Source: an uncultured Verrucomicrobia subdivision 3 bacterium
Lineage (GTDB): Bacteria; Verrucomicrobiota; Verrucomicrobiia; Limisphaerales; UBA11358
Direction of reading: 5' to 3'
Length of the DNA: 50,925 nt
NCBI GenBank assembly: GCA_903865745.1
Contig: CAIPKV010000061.1
Span: 1 to 50,925, forward strand
The translations under genes and the position numbers were made by a program. This document shows, in pieces, positions 27,903 to 36,075 of the stretch (positions are counted from its first letter, which is position 1; each line of letters starts with the position of its first letter). Below the pieces are notes generated by a model, which searched no databases, was not told the DNA's origin, and saw nothing but the letters and a program-made list of their open reading frames with translations.

Positions 27903-30695
27903 TTATTCGTCGTCGCGCGTCGGGAACTCGAAGGTGATTTTCCCCTTCTTATCCATCACGAGGAACGCCGGGAACGGCTTGCCGGATTTGGAAACAAACT
28001 TTTCCATCACGTCGCTCTTCTTATCCTTCAGAATCTTCGCCGCCTGCACGGCATCAATCGGCTGTTCCAAGATCATTTTACCGATCGGCTTGAAGGTGCA
28101 ACGCTTCTCCTCCCGCTGCGAATTCTCGCAGATATAACCCGCCTCGGTGTCGAACACCTGGCCGGCGCATTTCGGGCATTTGCCAATGACCGTCTTGCCC
28201 GCAAAATCAATCTTCGGTGGCGGCTCTTTGGGCGTCCCCCGACCCTTTTTTTCGCGCGGCTTGAACTCGAAGCCCGTCTTGCCATCCTTCACGATCAGGT
28301 ACGCCTCGAACTTCCGTTGCGTCTTGTTCGAGACAAAACCCTTGAGCAAATCCGTCTTGCCCTCGGCCAACAGCTTCTTCACCTGCTCCACCGAAATCTC
28401 CTGTTGCAGGATGATTTTGCCAGTGCGGAACTTGCACGTCTGTTCGATACCCGCCTGCTTCTCGCAGACGTAGTTCATCCCGCCGTCATAGACATTCGCA
28501 CCGCACGCCGGGCATTTGCCGAGCGGTTCCTTGCCCGTGAAATCAATCGGCGCCGCGCCCGCGCCATCTTTGCCGCCATTCCCAAAGTCAAACTCCACCT
28601 TATGCTCGGCCGTCATCTTGAGCACTGCCGCGAAGGGGAAGCCCTGCTTGCTGCGGAAGCCTTGCAGCGGGCCAATCACCTTGTCCGTAATGATTTTCTC
28701 CACCTCTTCCGGCTCAAACATCCGGCTGCACAACGTTTTCCAGAACGCGAAATCGCACTTCACGCACTGGTACTGCTTGTAGCGCTCATGAATCTCCCCG
28801 CCGCACTTCGGGCACGGCACCGCCAGCACGCCGAAGTCGCCCGGAATCGTGTCGTACTCGAATTTCTTCGCGCTGTCCACGATGCGGCGCGTCATGTCCG
28901 CGATGCCGGCCATGAACTGCTCGCGGCTCACCTTCTTCCGCTGCATTTCCTTCAACTGAAATTCCCAATCGCCCGTCAGCTCCGGCTTCGTCAACTCCGG
29001 GATTCCCAGTCCGTTCAACAATTCCATCAGCGAGAACGCCTTCGCCGTCGCCTGCAACTCGCGGCCATTGCGGTGCACGTAATCCTCATAGATTAATCCC
29101 TCAATCGTCGCCGCGCGCGTGGCTGGCGTGCCGAGCCCCTTCTCGCTCATCGCCTCGCGCAGTTCATCGTCATCAATCAGCTTGCCCGCGCCTTCCATCG
29201 CCGAGAGCAGCGTCGCTTCCGAGTACCGCGCCGGCGGCTTCGTCACGTTATCCTTCACCTCTACGGTCGTGGTCTTGACCGTTTCGCCGGGCTTGACCGG
29301 CGCGAGGCTGGGCGTCTCATCGGAATCCGATTGCTTGCCATAGACCGTCAACCAGCCCGGCGACACCAGCACCTTGCCCGCGCTCTTGAAGGGCTCACCC
29401 GCCACGCGCGTGATGCGGTTCGTTTCGAGAAATTCTGCCGCCGGATAGAAGATGGCGAGGAACCGCTTCGTCACCAAGTCATACAACTTCGATTCCGGCT
29501 CGCTCAAAGACTTCGGCGCCAGCTGCGTCGGGATAATGGCGAAGTGATCCGACACTTTCGCATTGTTAAAGATGCGTTTGTTCGGGTGCACCCAGCCATG
29601 CTTCAAGATCTGATCCGCAAAGGCTGAATAGCCCGTCACGCCCTCCAACATCCCCAGCGTCGTCTTCACCGTGCCAATATAATCCTCCGGCAACGCCCTC
29701 GAATCCGTTCTCGGATACGTCAAAACCTTGTGCTTCTCATAGAGCGCCTGCGCCAGGCCCAGCGTATTCTTCGCGCTGAAACCGAACCGCGAGTTCGCGT
29801 CCCGCTGCAAGCTCGTCAAATCATACAGCAGCGGCGACATCGACGTCGTCGGCTTGCTCTCCTCCGTGACCATGCCGGGTTTGCCCAGGCATTTCGTGCG
29901 GATCGCCTCCGCCTGCGCCTGGTCCCAGACGCGTTCCGCCTTCAACTGCTCGTCCTCGTCGCTCTTCGCAAACTTTTCGTCGAACCAGCGCCCCGTATAA
30001 TTCCCCGCCGCCGCGTCAAACGTCCCGATGACCTCCCAATAATTGCGCGGGACAAACTTCCGGATCTTCGCCTCCCGCTCCACCAAGATCGCCAGCGTCG
30101 GTGTCTGCACCCGGCCCACCGTCGTCTTGAAGAAACCACCGAGCTTGGAATTGAACGCCGTCATCGCGCGCGTGCCGTTGATGCCCACCAGCCAGTCCGC
30201 CTCACTCCGGCTCATGGCCGCATCCGCGAGCGGCAGCATGGATTCGTCGCTCTTGAGCTGGGCGAAGCCTTCGCGGATCGCGGCCGGCGTCATGGATTGG
30301 AGCCAGAGCCGTTGGATCGGCTGCTTCGCCTGGGTGTAACGGACGATATTGCGAAAGATCAACTCCCCTTCCCGCCCGGCGTCACACGCATTGATGAGCG
30401 ACGTCACATCCTTGCGTTTGATGAGTTTGGCCACCGCGCGCAGGCGCGGCGCCGTCTTCTCGATGGGCGTCAGATCGAAGTGCGGCGGGATGACCGGCAG
30501 ATGTTTGAAAGTCCATTTGCCGCGCGCCGCCTCCACGCCTTCCGGCGGGACGATGGTGAGCAAATGGCCGACCGCCGAGGTGACCACGAACTGGTCGTTC
30601 TCGAAGTAGTCGTCATGTTTTTCGAACTTGCCGAGCGCCTTGCTGATGTCGCTGGCGACCGACGGCTTTTCTGCGATGATGAGAGCTTTTCCCAT
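27903..30695 (-). CDS. topB: DNA topoisomerase III (type IA)
   Basis: A 930-residue type IA topoisomerase. The TOPRIM domain has Glu in ALIIAEKPSVASD (about 4-16) and DAGREGELIF (about 105); the domain-linking strands follow, and the catalytic Tyr sits in LTYPRTDSRALP (about 330). VGRVQTPTLAILVERE is the usual family segment after the TOPRIM part. The C terminus is extended: one CPKCGG...CVKC ribbon and then two tandem repeats, each beginning GKCP.C and carrying a FVSKSGKPFPAF-like stretch, of the topoisomerase C-terminal repeat type. Four codons upstream of the ATG there is an alternative TTG; the ATG gives the standard MGKALIIAEKP. It can relax negatively supercoiled DNA and decatenate single-strand-containing DNA. 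Confidence 0.95.
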   Translation of the reverse strand: MGKALIIAEKPSVASDISKALGKFEKHDDYFENDQFVVTSAVGHLLTIVPPEGVEAARGKWTFKHLPVIPPHFDLTPIEKTAPRLRAVAKLIKRKDVTSLINACDAGREGELIFRNIVRYTQAKQPIQRLWLQSMTPAAIREGFAQLKSDESMLPLADAAMSRSEADWLVGINGTRAMTAFNSKLGGFFKTTVGRVQTPTLAILVEREAKIRKFVPRNYWEVIGTFDAAAGNYTGRWFDEKFAKSDEDEQLKAERVWDQAQAEAIRTKCLGKPGMVTEESKPTTSMSPLLYDLTSLQRDANSRFGFSAKNTLGLAQALYEKHKVLTYPRTDSRALPEDYIGTVKTTLGMLEGVTGYSAFADQILKHGWVHPNKRIFNNAKVSDHFAIIPTQLAPKSLSEPESKLYDLVTKRFLAIFYPAAEFLETNRITRVAGEPFKSAGKVLVSPGWLTVYGKQSDSDETPSLAPVKPGETVKTTTVEVKDNVTKPPARYSEATLLSAMEGAGKLIDDDELREAMSEKGLGTPATRAATIEGLIYEDYVHRNGRELQATAKAFSLMELLNGLGIPELTKPELTGDWEFQLKEMQRKKVSREQFMAGIADMTRRIVDSAKKFEYDTIPGDFGVLAVPCPKCGGEIHERYKQYQCVKCDFAFWKTLCSRMFEPEEVEKIITDKVIGPLQGFRSKQGFPFAAVLKMTAEHKVEFDFGNGGKDGAGAAPIDFTGKEPLGKCPACGANVYDGGMNYVCEKQAGIEQTCKFRTGKIILQQEISVEQVKKLLAEGKTDLLKGFVSNKTQRKFEAYLIVKDGKTGFEFKPREKKGRGTPKEPPPKIDFAGKTVIGKCPKCAGQVFDTEAGYICENSQREEKRCTFKPIGKMILEQPIDAVQAAKILKDKKSDVMEKFVSKSGKPFPAFLVMDKKGKITFEFPTRDDE

Positions 30696-31089
30696 GTGAC
30701 GGGCCAATCTTTAAGCCGCATGACGCCCGTTGCGCAACTTAAATTTTTTAGCCGGGCACAAATAAATGACCCTGTGCGAGTCAAAATCCTTCAATTAAAA
30801 CCTGTCCCCAATGGGTTGAAACCGAGCCGCCATGGCGGCAAAGGTGTCCGCGACAGCGAGCGAATTAATACGGTAGCGGCGTTGGCAGGGCGACGTCATC
30901 TCCCTCACCCTGAATCCCTCTCCCGTTGTCTTGATACGATTCCCGGCTGAACCGCCATTTTGGTGCTTGGAAGCCCCTCCCAACTAAAACCGTCCACCTT
31001 TGAGTCGTTTCCTCAGCGGACGGGCTAAAAAGGTCTGGTTTTTGAGTTTTTAGCTGTTTTAGGCCACTTTTCACCTATCACCCCCCTTC
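30696..31089. other. Gene-free stretch before the 21-bp array
   Basis: About 390 bp with no supported gene. The only clear structure is a 14-bp perfect palindrome GCCGCCATGGCGGC (30826-30839). CTCCCTCACCCTGAATCCCTCTCCC-type intergenic text (near 30898) resembles the low-information spacer sequence common in related genomes. If the neighbouring array is transcribed on the plus strand, its promoter would have to be here; no convincing -35/-10 pair is visible to me. Confidence 0.4.
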
Positions 31090-31488
31090 CGGAACAGGTT
31101 CCGCGTCACGCGTGGGATGTTCCGCGTCGCTGGGAACATGTTCCCAGTCGCGCGGGGCATGTTCCGCACCATCCGGGGCCTGTTCCGCGTCGTCCGGAAC
31201 ATGTTCCGCGTCCTCTGGAACCTGTTCCGCACCGCTCGGGGCCTGTTCCGCGTCGCTGGGAACATGTTCCCAGTCGCGCGGGGCATGTTCCGCGCCATGC
31301 GGGGTATGCCCCGCGTCATTCGGAGCATGCCCCGTAAGTTGCGGGGTGTGCCCCGCTACTTGCGGGGACTTCCCCGCAGCCTGTGGGGACTGCTCCGCGA
31401 GCTTCGGGGTATGCCCCGCGTCGTCCGGGGTCTGCTCCGCGCCACGCGGGGTGTGCCCCGCATGGCGTGGGGTGTGCCCCACGTGAGG
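31090..31488. repeat. Array of nineteen 21-bp units with palindromic cores
   Basis: Exactly 399 bp = 19 x 21, without a single indel. Each unit is a core of about 14 bases, self-complementary (for example CGGAACATGTTCCG, GGGAACATGTTCCC, CGGGGACTTCCCCG, TGGGGTGTGCCCCA), plus a 7-base variable linker. Units grade from GGAAC...GTTCC types on the left to GGGG...CCCC types on the right. The 36-bp block starting at unit 3 (31132) recurs identically at unit 9 (31258), showing internal duplication. Because 21 is a multiple of 3 all units stay in phase, and several frames on both strands are open as heptapeptide repeats, including a minus-strand [GE]HTP..A type (31078-31545) and a plus-strand MFRVAGN type (31117-31650). 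It lies between feoB's 3' end and topB's 5' end. Confidence 0.97.
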
Positions 31489-31619
31489 GAAAACCGGTCC
31501 GGAACCATGAGCCAGCCAGCCACTACCGAAGCTAACGAAGGCCACGCAGGTTGGGACAGTTCACCGGAGATTCTCCGTTCCCTTCGTTCCCTTCTGTTCC
31601 AATCGCCTACCCTCCCCGC

Positions 31620-33647
31620 CTACGCGTGGCCGAAGTGGCGCAGGACCTGATACACAATCAACGCGGCGAAATACGCCAGCCCGGTCATGTAGGCGATCTG
31701 GAACAGCGGCCACTTCCAACTGTTCGTCTCGCGCCGCACCACGGCGGTGGTGGAAAGACATTGCGCGGCCAAAATATAGAACACCAACAGGCTCGCACAC
31801 GTCGCCGTATTGAAAATGGGCGTCCCGTCCGTGCGCTTCGCCGACCGCAACGTGCTGTACAGCGAATTCTGGTTGTTATCCGCCGCATCCTTGCCCACCC
31901 CATACACAATGGCCAGCGTCGAGACGATTACCTCGCGCGCCGCAAACGAACTGACGATGCCGATACCGATCTGCCAGTCATACCCCAGCGGTGCGATGAC
32001 CGGCTCAATGACGTGCCCGATCTTGCCCGCGTAGGAGTTCTGAAGCGAATTCTGGGCGGTCAAATGGTCGGCGGTATCGCGCAAGGCGGCGGCTTGATTC
32101 GTGTCACCGGTTTTATCCAGTTGCAACGCCTGCGCCGTCAGCGCCACGGCGGCGGCGGGCGGGCTGGACTTGGGATAATAGGAGAGCGCCCACAAAATGA
32201 GGGAGATGGCCAGGATAATGGTGCCCGCCTGCTTCACGAAGATTTTCGCCCGGTCATAAGTGTGCAGCAACGCCACGCGCAACGCCGGCACGCGGTACGG
32301 CGGCAGTTCGATCATGAGCGGTTTGCTTTCGCCCGGCAAAATCGTCTTGCGGAACAGCATCGCCATGCCGAGCGCGGCCACCACGCCCACCGCGTAGGCG
32401 CCGGTGAAGACGAGCGCGGCCTTCCACGGCGCTTGCGGGAAGAGGAGCGCGGTCACCATGGCATAAACCGGGATGCGCGCGGAACACGCCATGAGCGGCG
32501 TCACGAGAATAGTGATGAGCCGGTCACGCGGATTCTCAATCACCCGCGTGGACATGATGGCGGGGATGGCGCACGCGTGGGCGGAGAGCAGCGGCACGAA
32601 GGCTTTGCCCGGCAAACCGAGTTTGCGCATGATTTTATCCATCACGAACGCCGCGCGCGAGAGGTAGCCGGTGTCTTCGAGCAGGGACAACGCAAAAAAC
32701 AAGATGCAGATCTGCGGGAGAAACACGAGGATGCCCCCCACCCCGCCGACGACGCCATCGGAAACGAGGCTTTGCAGATCGCCCGCCGGCAGCTTGGCCG
32801 CCGTCCACGATTTGATGCCCGCGAAGAGGTGATCGATCAGCTCCATGGGGATTTGCGCCGCCCAAAAAATCAGTCCGAACAAGCCCACCATGACCGCCAG
32901 GAACGCGGCGACGCCAATGACGGGATGCGTAAAGTAATCGTCCAGCTTGTCCGTCCACACGGAGCGCTCGACAATGGCGGCGTCCATGACGCGCGTGGAT
33001 ATCTGCTCGGTCCATTCGTACCGCGCTTGAAAGGTACAGCCGCTGCACCCGGCGCAATGCGGGTCCACGTGATCCACCGACTCGGGCATGGCCCCCGCGA
33101 CGAGGCGGTTCAGCTCCGATTTTAATTCGTCGATGCCCTCCCCATTCCGTGCAGAGACGGGCACGACGACGCAGCCCAGCTCTTCGCGCAGCTTGGCCAC
33201 GTCAATGCGGATGCCATCGCGCCGCGCCATATCCATCATGTTCAAGGCGACGACGACGGGACACTTAAGCTCGAGCACCTGGCTCGCAAGGAAAAGGTTC
33301 CGCTCCAGATTCGTCGCGTCCACAACGACGAGCGCGGCGTTCGGGGCGGTATGGTCGAGCTTCCCTTGCAACGCGTCGGACGCGAGCTTTTCATCGGGCG
33401 ACTGGCTGTCGAGACTGTAAAGCCCGGGCAAATCAATGACGACGATCTGTTTCTTATCAAGGTGCAACCGGCCGACTTTGCGTTCCACGGTGGTGCCCGG
33501 GAAGTTGGCGGTCTTGGCGCGCAAGCCGGTCAGGGCGTTGAACAAGGTGGTCTTGCCGGCATTGGGATTGCCGACCAGCGCGAGCGTAAAGGCGTGGTGC
33601 TGCGCCGCGTCGGAGACCGGAGCGGAGGGTTCGTGACACTCGCTCAT
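31620..33647 (-). CDS. feoB: Ferrous iron transporter FeoB
   Basis: A 675-residue inner-membrane Fe(II) transporter. The N-terminal G domain has the P loop GNPNAGKTT (about 25-33), NFPGTTVE in switch I (about 49-56), DLPGLYSL (about 73-80) and NMMD (about 135). A linker with CAGCSGC (about 206-212) follows, then the two Gate domains and the Nucleos-recognition segment with about 8-9 membrane helices. Length is at the short end of the FeoB range. The start overlaps the feoA stop by four bases (ATGA), so the two are translationally coupled. The extra CxGCxGC cluster is typical of one subset of FeoB proteins with a Cys-rich linker; what it binds is not shown. Confidence 0.96.
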   Translation of the reverse strand: MSECHEPSAPVSDAAQHHAFTLALVGNPNAGKTTLFNALTGLRAKTANFPGTTVERKVGRLHLDKKQIVVIDLPGLYSLDSQSPDEKLASDALQGKLDHTAPNAALVVVDATNLERNLFLASQVLELKCPVVVALNMMDMARRDGIRIDVAKLREELGCVVVPVSARNGEGIDELKSELNRLVAGAMPESVDHVDPHCAGCSGCTFQARYEWTEQISTRVMDAAIVERSVWTDKLDDYFTHPVIGVAAFLAVMVGLFGLIFWAAQIPMELIDHLFAGIKSWTAAKLPAGDLQSLVSDGVVGGVGGILVFLPQICILFFALSLLEDTGYLSRAAFVMDKIMRKLGLPGKAFVPLLSAHACAIPAIMSTRVIENPRDRLITILVTPLMACSARIPVYAMVTALLFPQAPWKAALVFTGAYAVGVVAALGMAMLFRKTILPGESKPLMIELPPYRVPALRVALLHTYDRAKIFVKQAGTIILAISLILWALSYYPKSSPPAAAVALTAQALQLDKTGDTNQAAALRDTADHLTAQNSLQNSYAGKIGHVIEPVIAPLGYDWQIGIGIVSSFAAREVIVSTLAIVYGVGKDAADNNQNSLYSTLRSAKRTDGTPIFNTATCASLLVFYILAAQCLSTTAVVRRETNSWKWPLFQIAYMTGLAYFAALIVYQVLRHFGHA

Positions 33648-33937
33648 GCCGGGTGATCTTCCCGCATGGCGCAGTGACCGGGCTGGCAGATTTCCACACG
33701 TACCCGCGCCGCCAGCTCAGCCGAGATACCCAGCCGCGAACCGAAGATTTTCAGGATGAGGGGATTCCCGGCGCGCACGAGTTCGACCCGGCGGCCCACG
33801 CAAACGCCCAGGGTTTTCAGGCGATTGGTATCCTCATCGTCGGTGGCCACACTGCGCACAACGGCACAGACGCGCGGTGGTAATTCATCCAGCCGCACAG
33901 TGGGGACAGGTTGGGCAATGGTCGTCACAACGCTCAC
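33644..33937 (-). CDS. feoA: FeoA-family iron transport accessory protein
   Basis: A 97-residue SH3-like FeoA protein. The fold's strands can be followed through TVRLDELPPRVCAVV, RLKTLGVCVGRRVELVRAG (quoted in part) and PLILKIFGSRLGISAELAARV, ending in a Cys/His-containing tail. Family members assist FeoB and may touch its G domain. The ATGA overlap with feoB confirms an operon. A Fur box upstream would be expected, but I do not see a convincing one in the 200 bp before the start, so iron regulation is only a family expectation. Confidence 0.92.
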   Translation of the reverse strand: MSVVTTIAQPVPTVRLDELPPRVCAVVRSVATDDEDTNRLKTLGVCVGRRVELVRAGNPLILKIFGSRLGISAELAARVRVEICQPGHCAMREDHPA

Positions 33938-34142
33938 AAAATAATCCGAACCAGAGTCAAGTCAACCCCGCGACGGGCGGAGGTTGACGCCAGCCGAGCC
34001 GGCAAACGGGTTGTTTTCAAGCAATTATCTTAGCGCAGACGGAATTGAGGCACTGCCGGTGGCTTGCGATTTGTTGTCGGCCAATTGCACTCCGCGTTCA
34101 AGGAGGATTGATAAAGCAGAGGTCATCCGGCAGATTGGGCAG

Positions 34143-34664
34143 GTGAAGATTTACTATTTATTGGCCCTGACGCTGGCGTTGCTCACCGGTTGCAGCAAGC
34201 CGGACGCCTCCACCACGCTGAATCCGCCCCCGACGATCGACGATCTGCTCCCGAAGCAGGCGCAACCCAAGCTGCCCACCATGAAAATCTACCTGGGCGC
34301 CGAAACGTTTGACACGGAACTCGCGCTAACGGAGCGGGAGGAAATGACTGGCATGATGTTCCGCACCAATATCCAGGAAACTGACTCGATGCTGTTCGTC
34401 CTGCCCGAGCCGCAGCGCGCGAATTTCTGGATGAAGAACTGCCCTGAGTCGATTTCATGCGCGTACATCACGGGCGATGGCGTGATTCAGGAAATTCATC
34501 ACCTCGAAAAGAACGATACCAACGGCGTCCAGTCCGCGCGCGAGGATATCCAGTTCGTTTTGGAAACGCGCGAGGGGTGGTTTGGCCGGCACAATATTGC
34601 TCCGGGCACGGTGATCACGTCGGAGAAGGGATCGCTCGCGCAAACCTTTTTGCAGCGGCGCTGA
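34143..34664 (+). CDS. DUF192-family lipoprotein
   Basis: A 173-residue exported protein. GTG at 34143 gives a short basic start, a hydrophobic stretch and the lipobox LLTGC (Cys about 17), so it should be a lipoprotein; an earlier in-frame ATG would put 53 non-conserved residues before the signal and is rejected. The DUF192 domain (about 55-170) shows ELALTEREEMTGMMFRTNI, FWMKNCPESISCAYI and the late REGWFGRHNIAPG segment. Its function is not established in any organism. It converges with the thioredoxin gene with only 3 bp between stops. Confidence 0.88.
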   Translation: MKIYYLLALTLALLTGCSKPDASTTLNPPPTIDDLLPKQAQPKLPTMKIYLGAETFDTELALTEREEMTGMMFRTNIQETDSMLFVLPEPQRANFWMKNCPESISCAYITGDGVIQEIHHLEKNDTNGVQSAREDIQFVLETREGWFGRHNIAPGTVITSEKGSLAQTFLQRR

Positions 34665-34667
34665 GTG

Positions 34668-35096
34668 TTATTTAACGGCGGCCAACACTTGGAGTTTGTC
34701 GTTCAACTCCGCCTCCGACAAGAGCCCGGTCGTGCGGTCGGCGAGCTTGCCATCCTTGAAGAAGAGCAACGTGGGGATTGCCTGTATCTGGAAGTTCTGC
34801 GCCAGCCCGGGAGACTCGTCAACGTTGACCTTGTAGAACTTAATCTTGCCGGAAAACGCACCCGCCGCAGAATCCACGAGGGGCGAAAGCTGGCGGCACG
34901 GGCCACACCAAGTCGCGTAGAAATCCACGACGACCGCGCCCGCGGCACCGGTGACCTGCTCGGCAAATTCGCCCTGGGTGAGATGCTTAACGTTCGCGGT
35001 GGACTCGTTCATGGCGGCGGGCTTCTCGCAGCCGACGGCGAACAGGAGGGCTAAGGCAATCGCGACGAAATAGTTGGCTGGCAAGCGGAGGCGCAT
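34668..35096 (-). CDS. Thioredoxin-like lipoprotein
   Basis: A 142-residue thioredoxin-fold protein. A lipobox (LLFAVGC, Cys near 23) ends the signal peptide, so it is membrane-anchored outside the cytoplasm. The active site is FYATWCGPCRQLSPLV (about 64-79, WCGPC), with the cis-Pro segment IQAIPTLLFF (about 105-114) and the usual KVNVDESPGL strand. The catalytic CGPC is that of a reducing thioredoxin; in an exported setting it may act in disulfide reduction or heme/cytochrome maturation. The gene is monocistronic as far as seen, facing the DUF192 gene tail to tail. Confidence 0.9.
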   Translation of the reverse strand: MRLRLPANYFVAIALALLFAVGCEKPAAMNESTANVKHLTQGEFAEQVTGAAGAVVVDFYATWCGPCRQLSPLVDSAAGAFSGKIKFYKVNVDESPGLAQNFQIQAIPTLLFFKDGKLADRTTGLLSEAELNDKLQVLAAVK

Positions 35097-35187
35097 GGTT
35101 GGAATCTAACCGCCATCGGCTGGCGCGCAAAACATTTTTTAGCGCCAATGTATTTGCGAAATTCCCATTCCAGCTTAGGATGCGGCC

Positions 35188-36075
35188 ATGCTGTCGCTCG
35201 AACATCTGGCGGGGTTGCTGGAGCAAAACCGCGCCGCCTCCAACGCCCGGGTTAAGGAATTTTCCATGGGCGGCCGGAAATTTGCGTTTAATGTTTCGCC
35301 CGCCATCATGGGGGTGGTCAACCTCTCGACGGATTCGTGGTACCGCGAGAGTGTCTGCCTGTCGGCGGACGCGGCGGTTCAGCGCGGCAAAGTTCTGGCG
35401 GCGCAGGGAGCCAATATCATTGATGTCGGAGCGGAATCCACGCTCGCCCACGCCGCCCGCGTCGGCAACGCCGCGCAAAAGTCCAAGTTGATACCGGTCA
35501 TCAAGGGATTGCGCGCGGAAAAGATTCTGGTGTCCGTCGAGACGTATTCACCCGCCGTCACCCGCGCCAGCCTGGAAGCCGGCGCGAACCTCTTGAACCT
35601 GACCGGCACGACGGCCTCCAAGGATATTTACAAGCTGGTCGCCGCGCATGATGCCGCCGTAATCATCTGCTATGTGGCCGGCAAGAATGTCCGTGAGGTC
35701 GGGGACTTTGATTTGGGCGCGGATCCGATTCCGATGCTGCGGGATTTCTTCGCGCGGCAGATCGAAATCGCGCAGCACAACGGGGTGGAGAAGATTTTCA
35801 TAGACCCCGGCCTCGGCTTTTATTACCGCAACCTGCAGGACAGCGCCGTGCGGGTCCGCCACCAGATGAAAGTTTTCCTGAACACGTTCCGCCTGCGCGA
35901 GCTGGGCTTTCCCGTGTGCCACGCGCTGCCCCACGCGTTTGAGTTTTTCGGTGAAGAGGTCCGGTGTGCCGAGCCATATTTCGCCGTTCTAGCGGCGCTC
36001 GGTAAAACTGATTTGTACCGCACGCACGAAGTGCCCCGCATCAAAGCGGTGCTGGACACACTTAAAGCTTTCTAG
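35188..36075 (+). CDS. Dihydropteroate synthase-like pterin-binding protein
   Basis: A 295-residue TIM-barrel of the DHPS/pterin-binding superfamily. Family anchors are present in order: MGVVNLSTDS (41-50), DVGAEST (79-85), ETYSPAV (118-124), IDPGLGF (205-211) and YRTHEV (277-282). Compared with canonical folP enzymes several loops differ: TPDSF is STDSW, the GGESTRPG turn is GAESTLAH, the ND pair is NLTG, the MHM-G-P turn is CYVAGKN, and the Lys after DPGIGFGK is replaced (FYYRN). The pterin pocket may be kept but pABA chemistry is doubtful, so folP is not assigned. The ATG at 35188 gives a normal N terminus. It overlaps the convergent methyltransferase gene by 14 bp. Confidence 0.8.
   Translation: MLSLEHLAGLLEQNRAASNARVKEFSMGGRKFAFNVSPAIMGVVNLSTDSWYRESVCLSADAAVQRGKVLAAQGANIIDVGAESTLAHAARVGNAAQKSKLIPVIKGLRAEKILVSVETYSPAVTRASLEAGANLLNLTGTTASKDIYKLVAAHDAAVIICYVAGKNVREVGDFDLGADPIPMLRDFFARQIEIAQHNGVEKIFIDPGLGFYYRNLQDSAVRVRHQMKVFLNTFRLRELGFPVCHALPHAFEFFGEEVRCAEPYFAVLAALGKTDLYRTHEVPRIKAVLDTLKAF

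Noticed and set aside
28317-30950. Plus-strand Arg-rich frames over topB
   Set aside because: They mirror a strongly conserved minus-strand gene; composition is Arg/His-rich as expected for antisense GC-rich text.
31090-31488. CRISPR array
   Set aside because: Units are 21 bp with no alternating constant repeat and unique spacer, and there are no cas genes nearby.
31078-31650. Protein-coding genes in the 21-bp array (three overlapping frames)
   Set aside because: All are open because the period is a multiple of three; no frame has a ribosome site or a non-repeat domain, and arm covariation fits RNA or DNA structure better.
31551-33125. Long plus-strand frame over feoB
   Set aside because: Antisense to a clearly coding FeoB with conserved G-domain motifs; Arg/His-rich and without any domain.
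35188-36075. Plain folP assignment
   Set aside because: Several substrate-loop residues of dihydropteroate synthase are replaced, so only superfamily membership is claimed.
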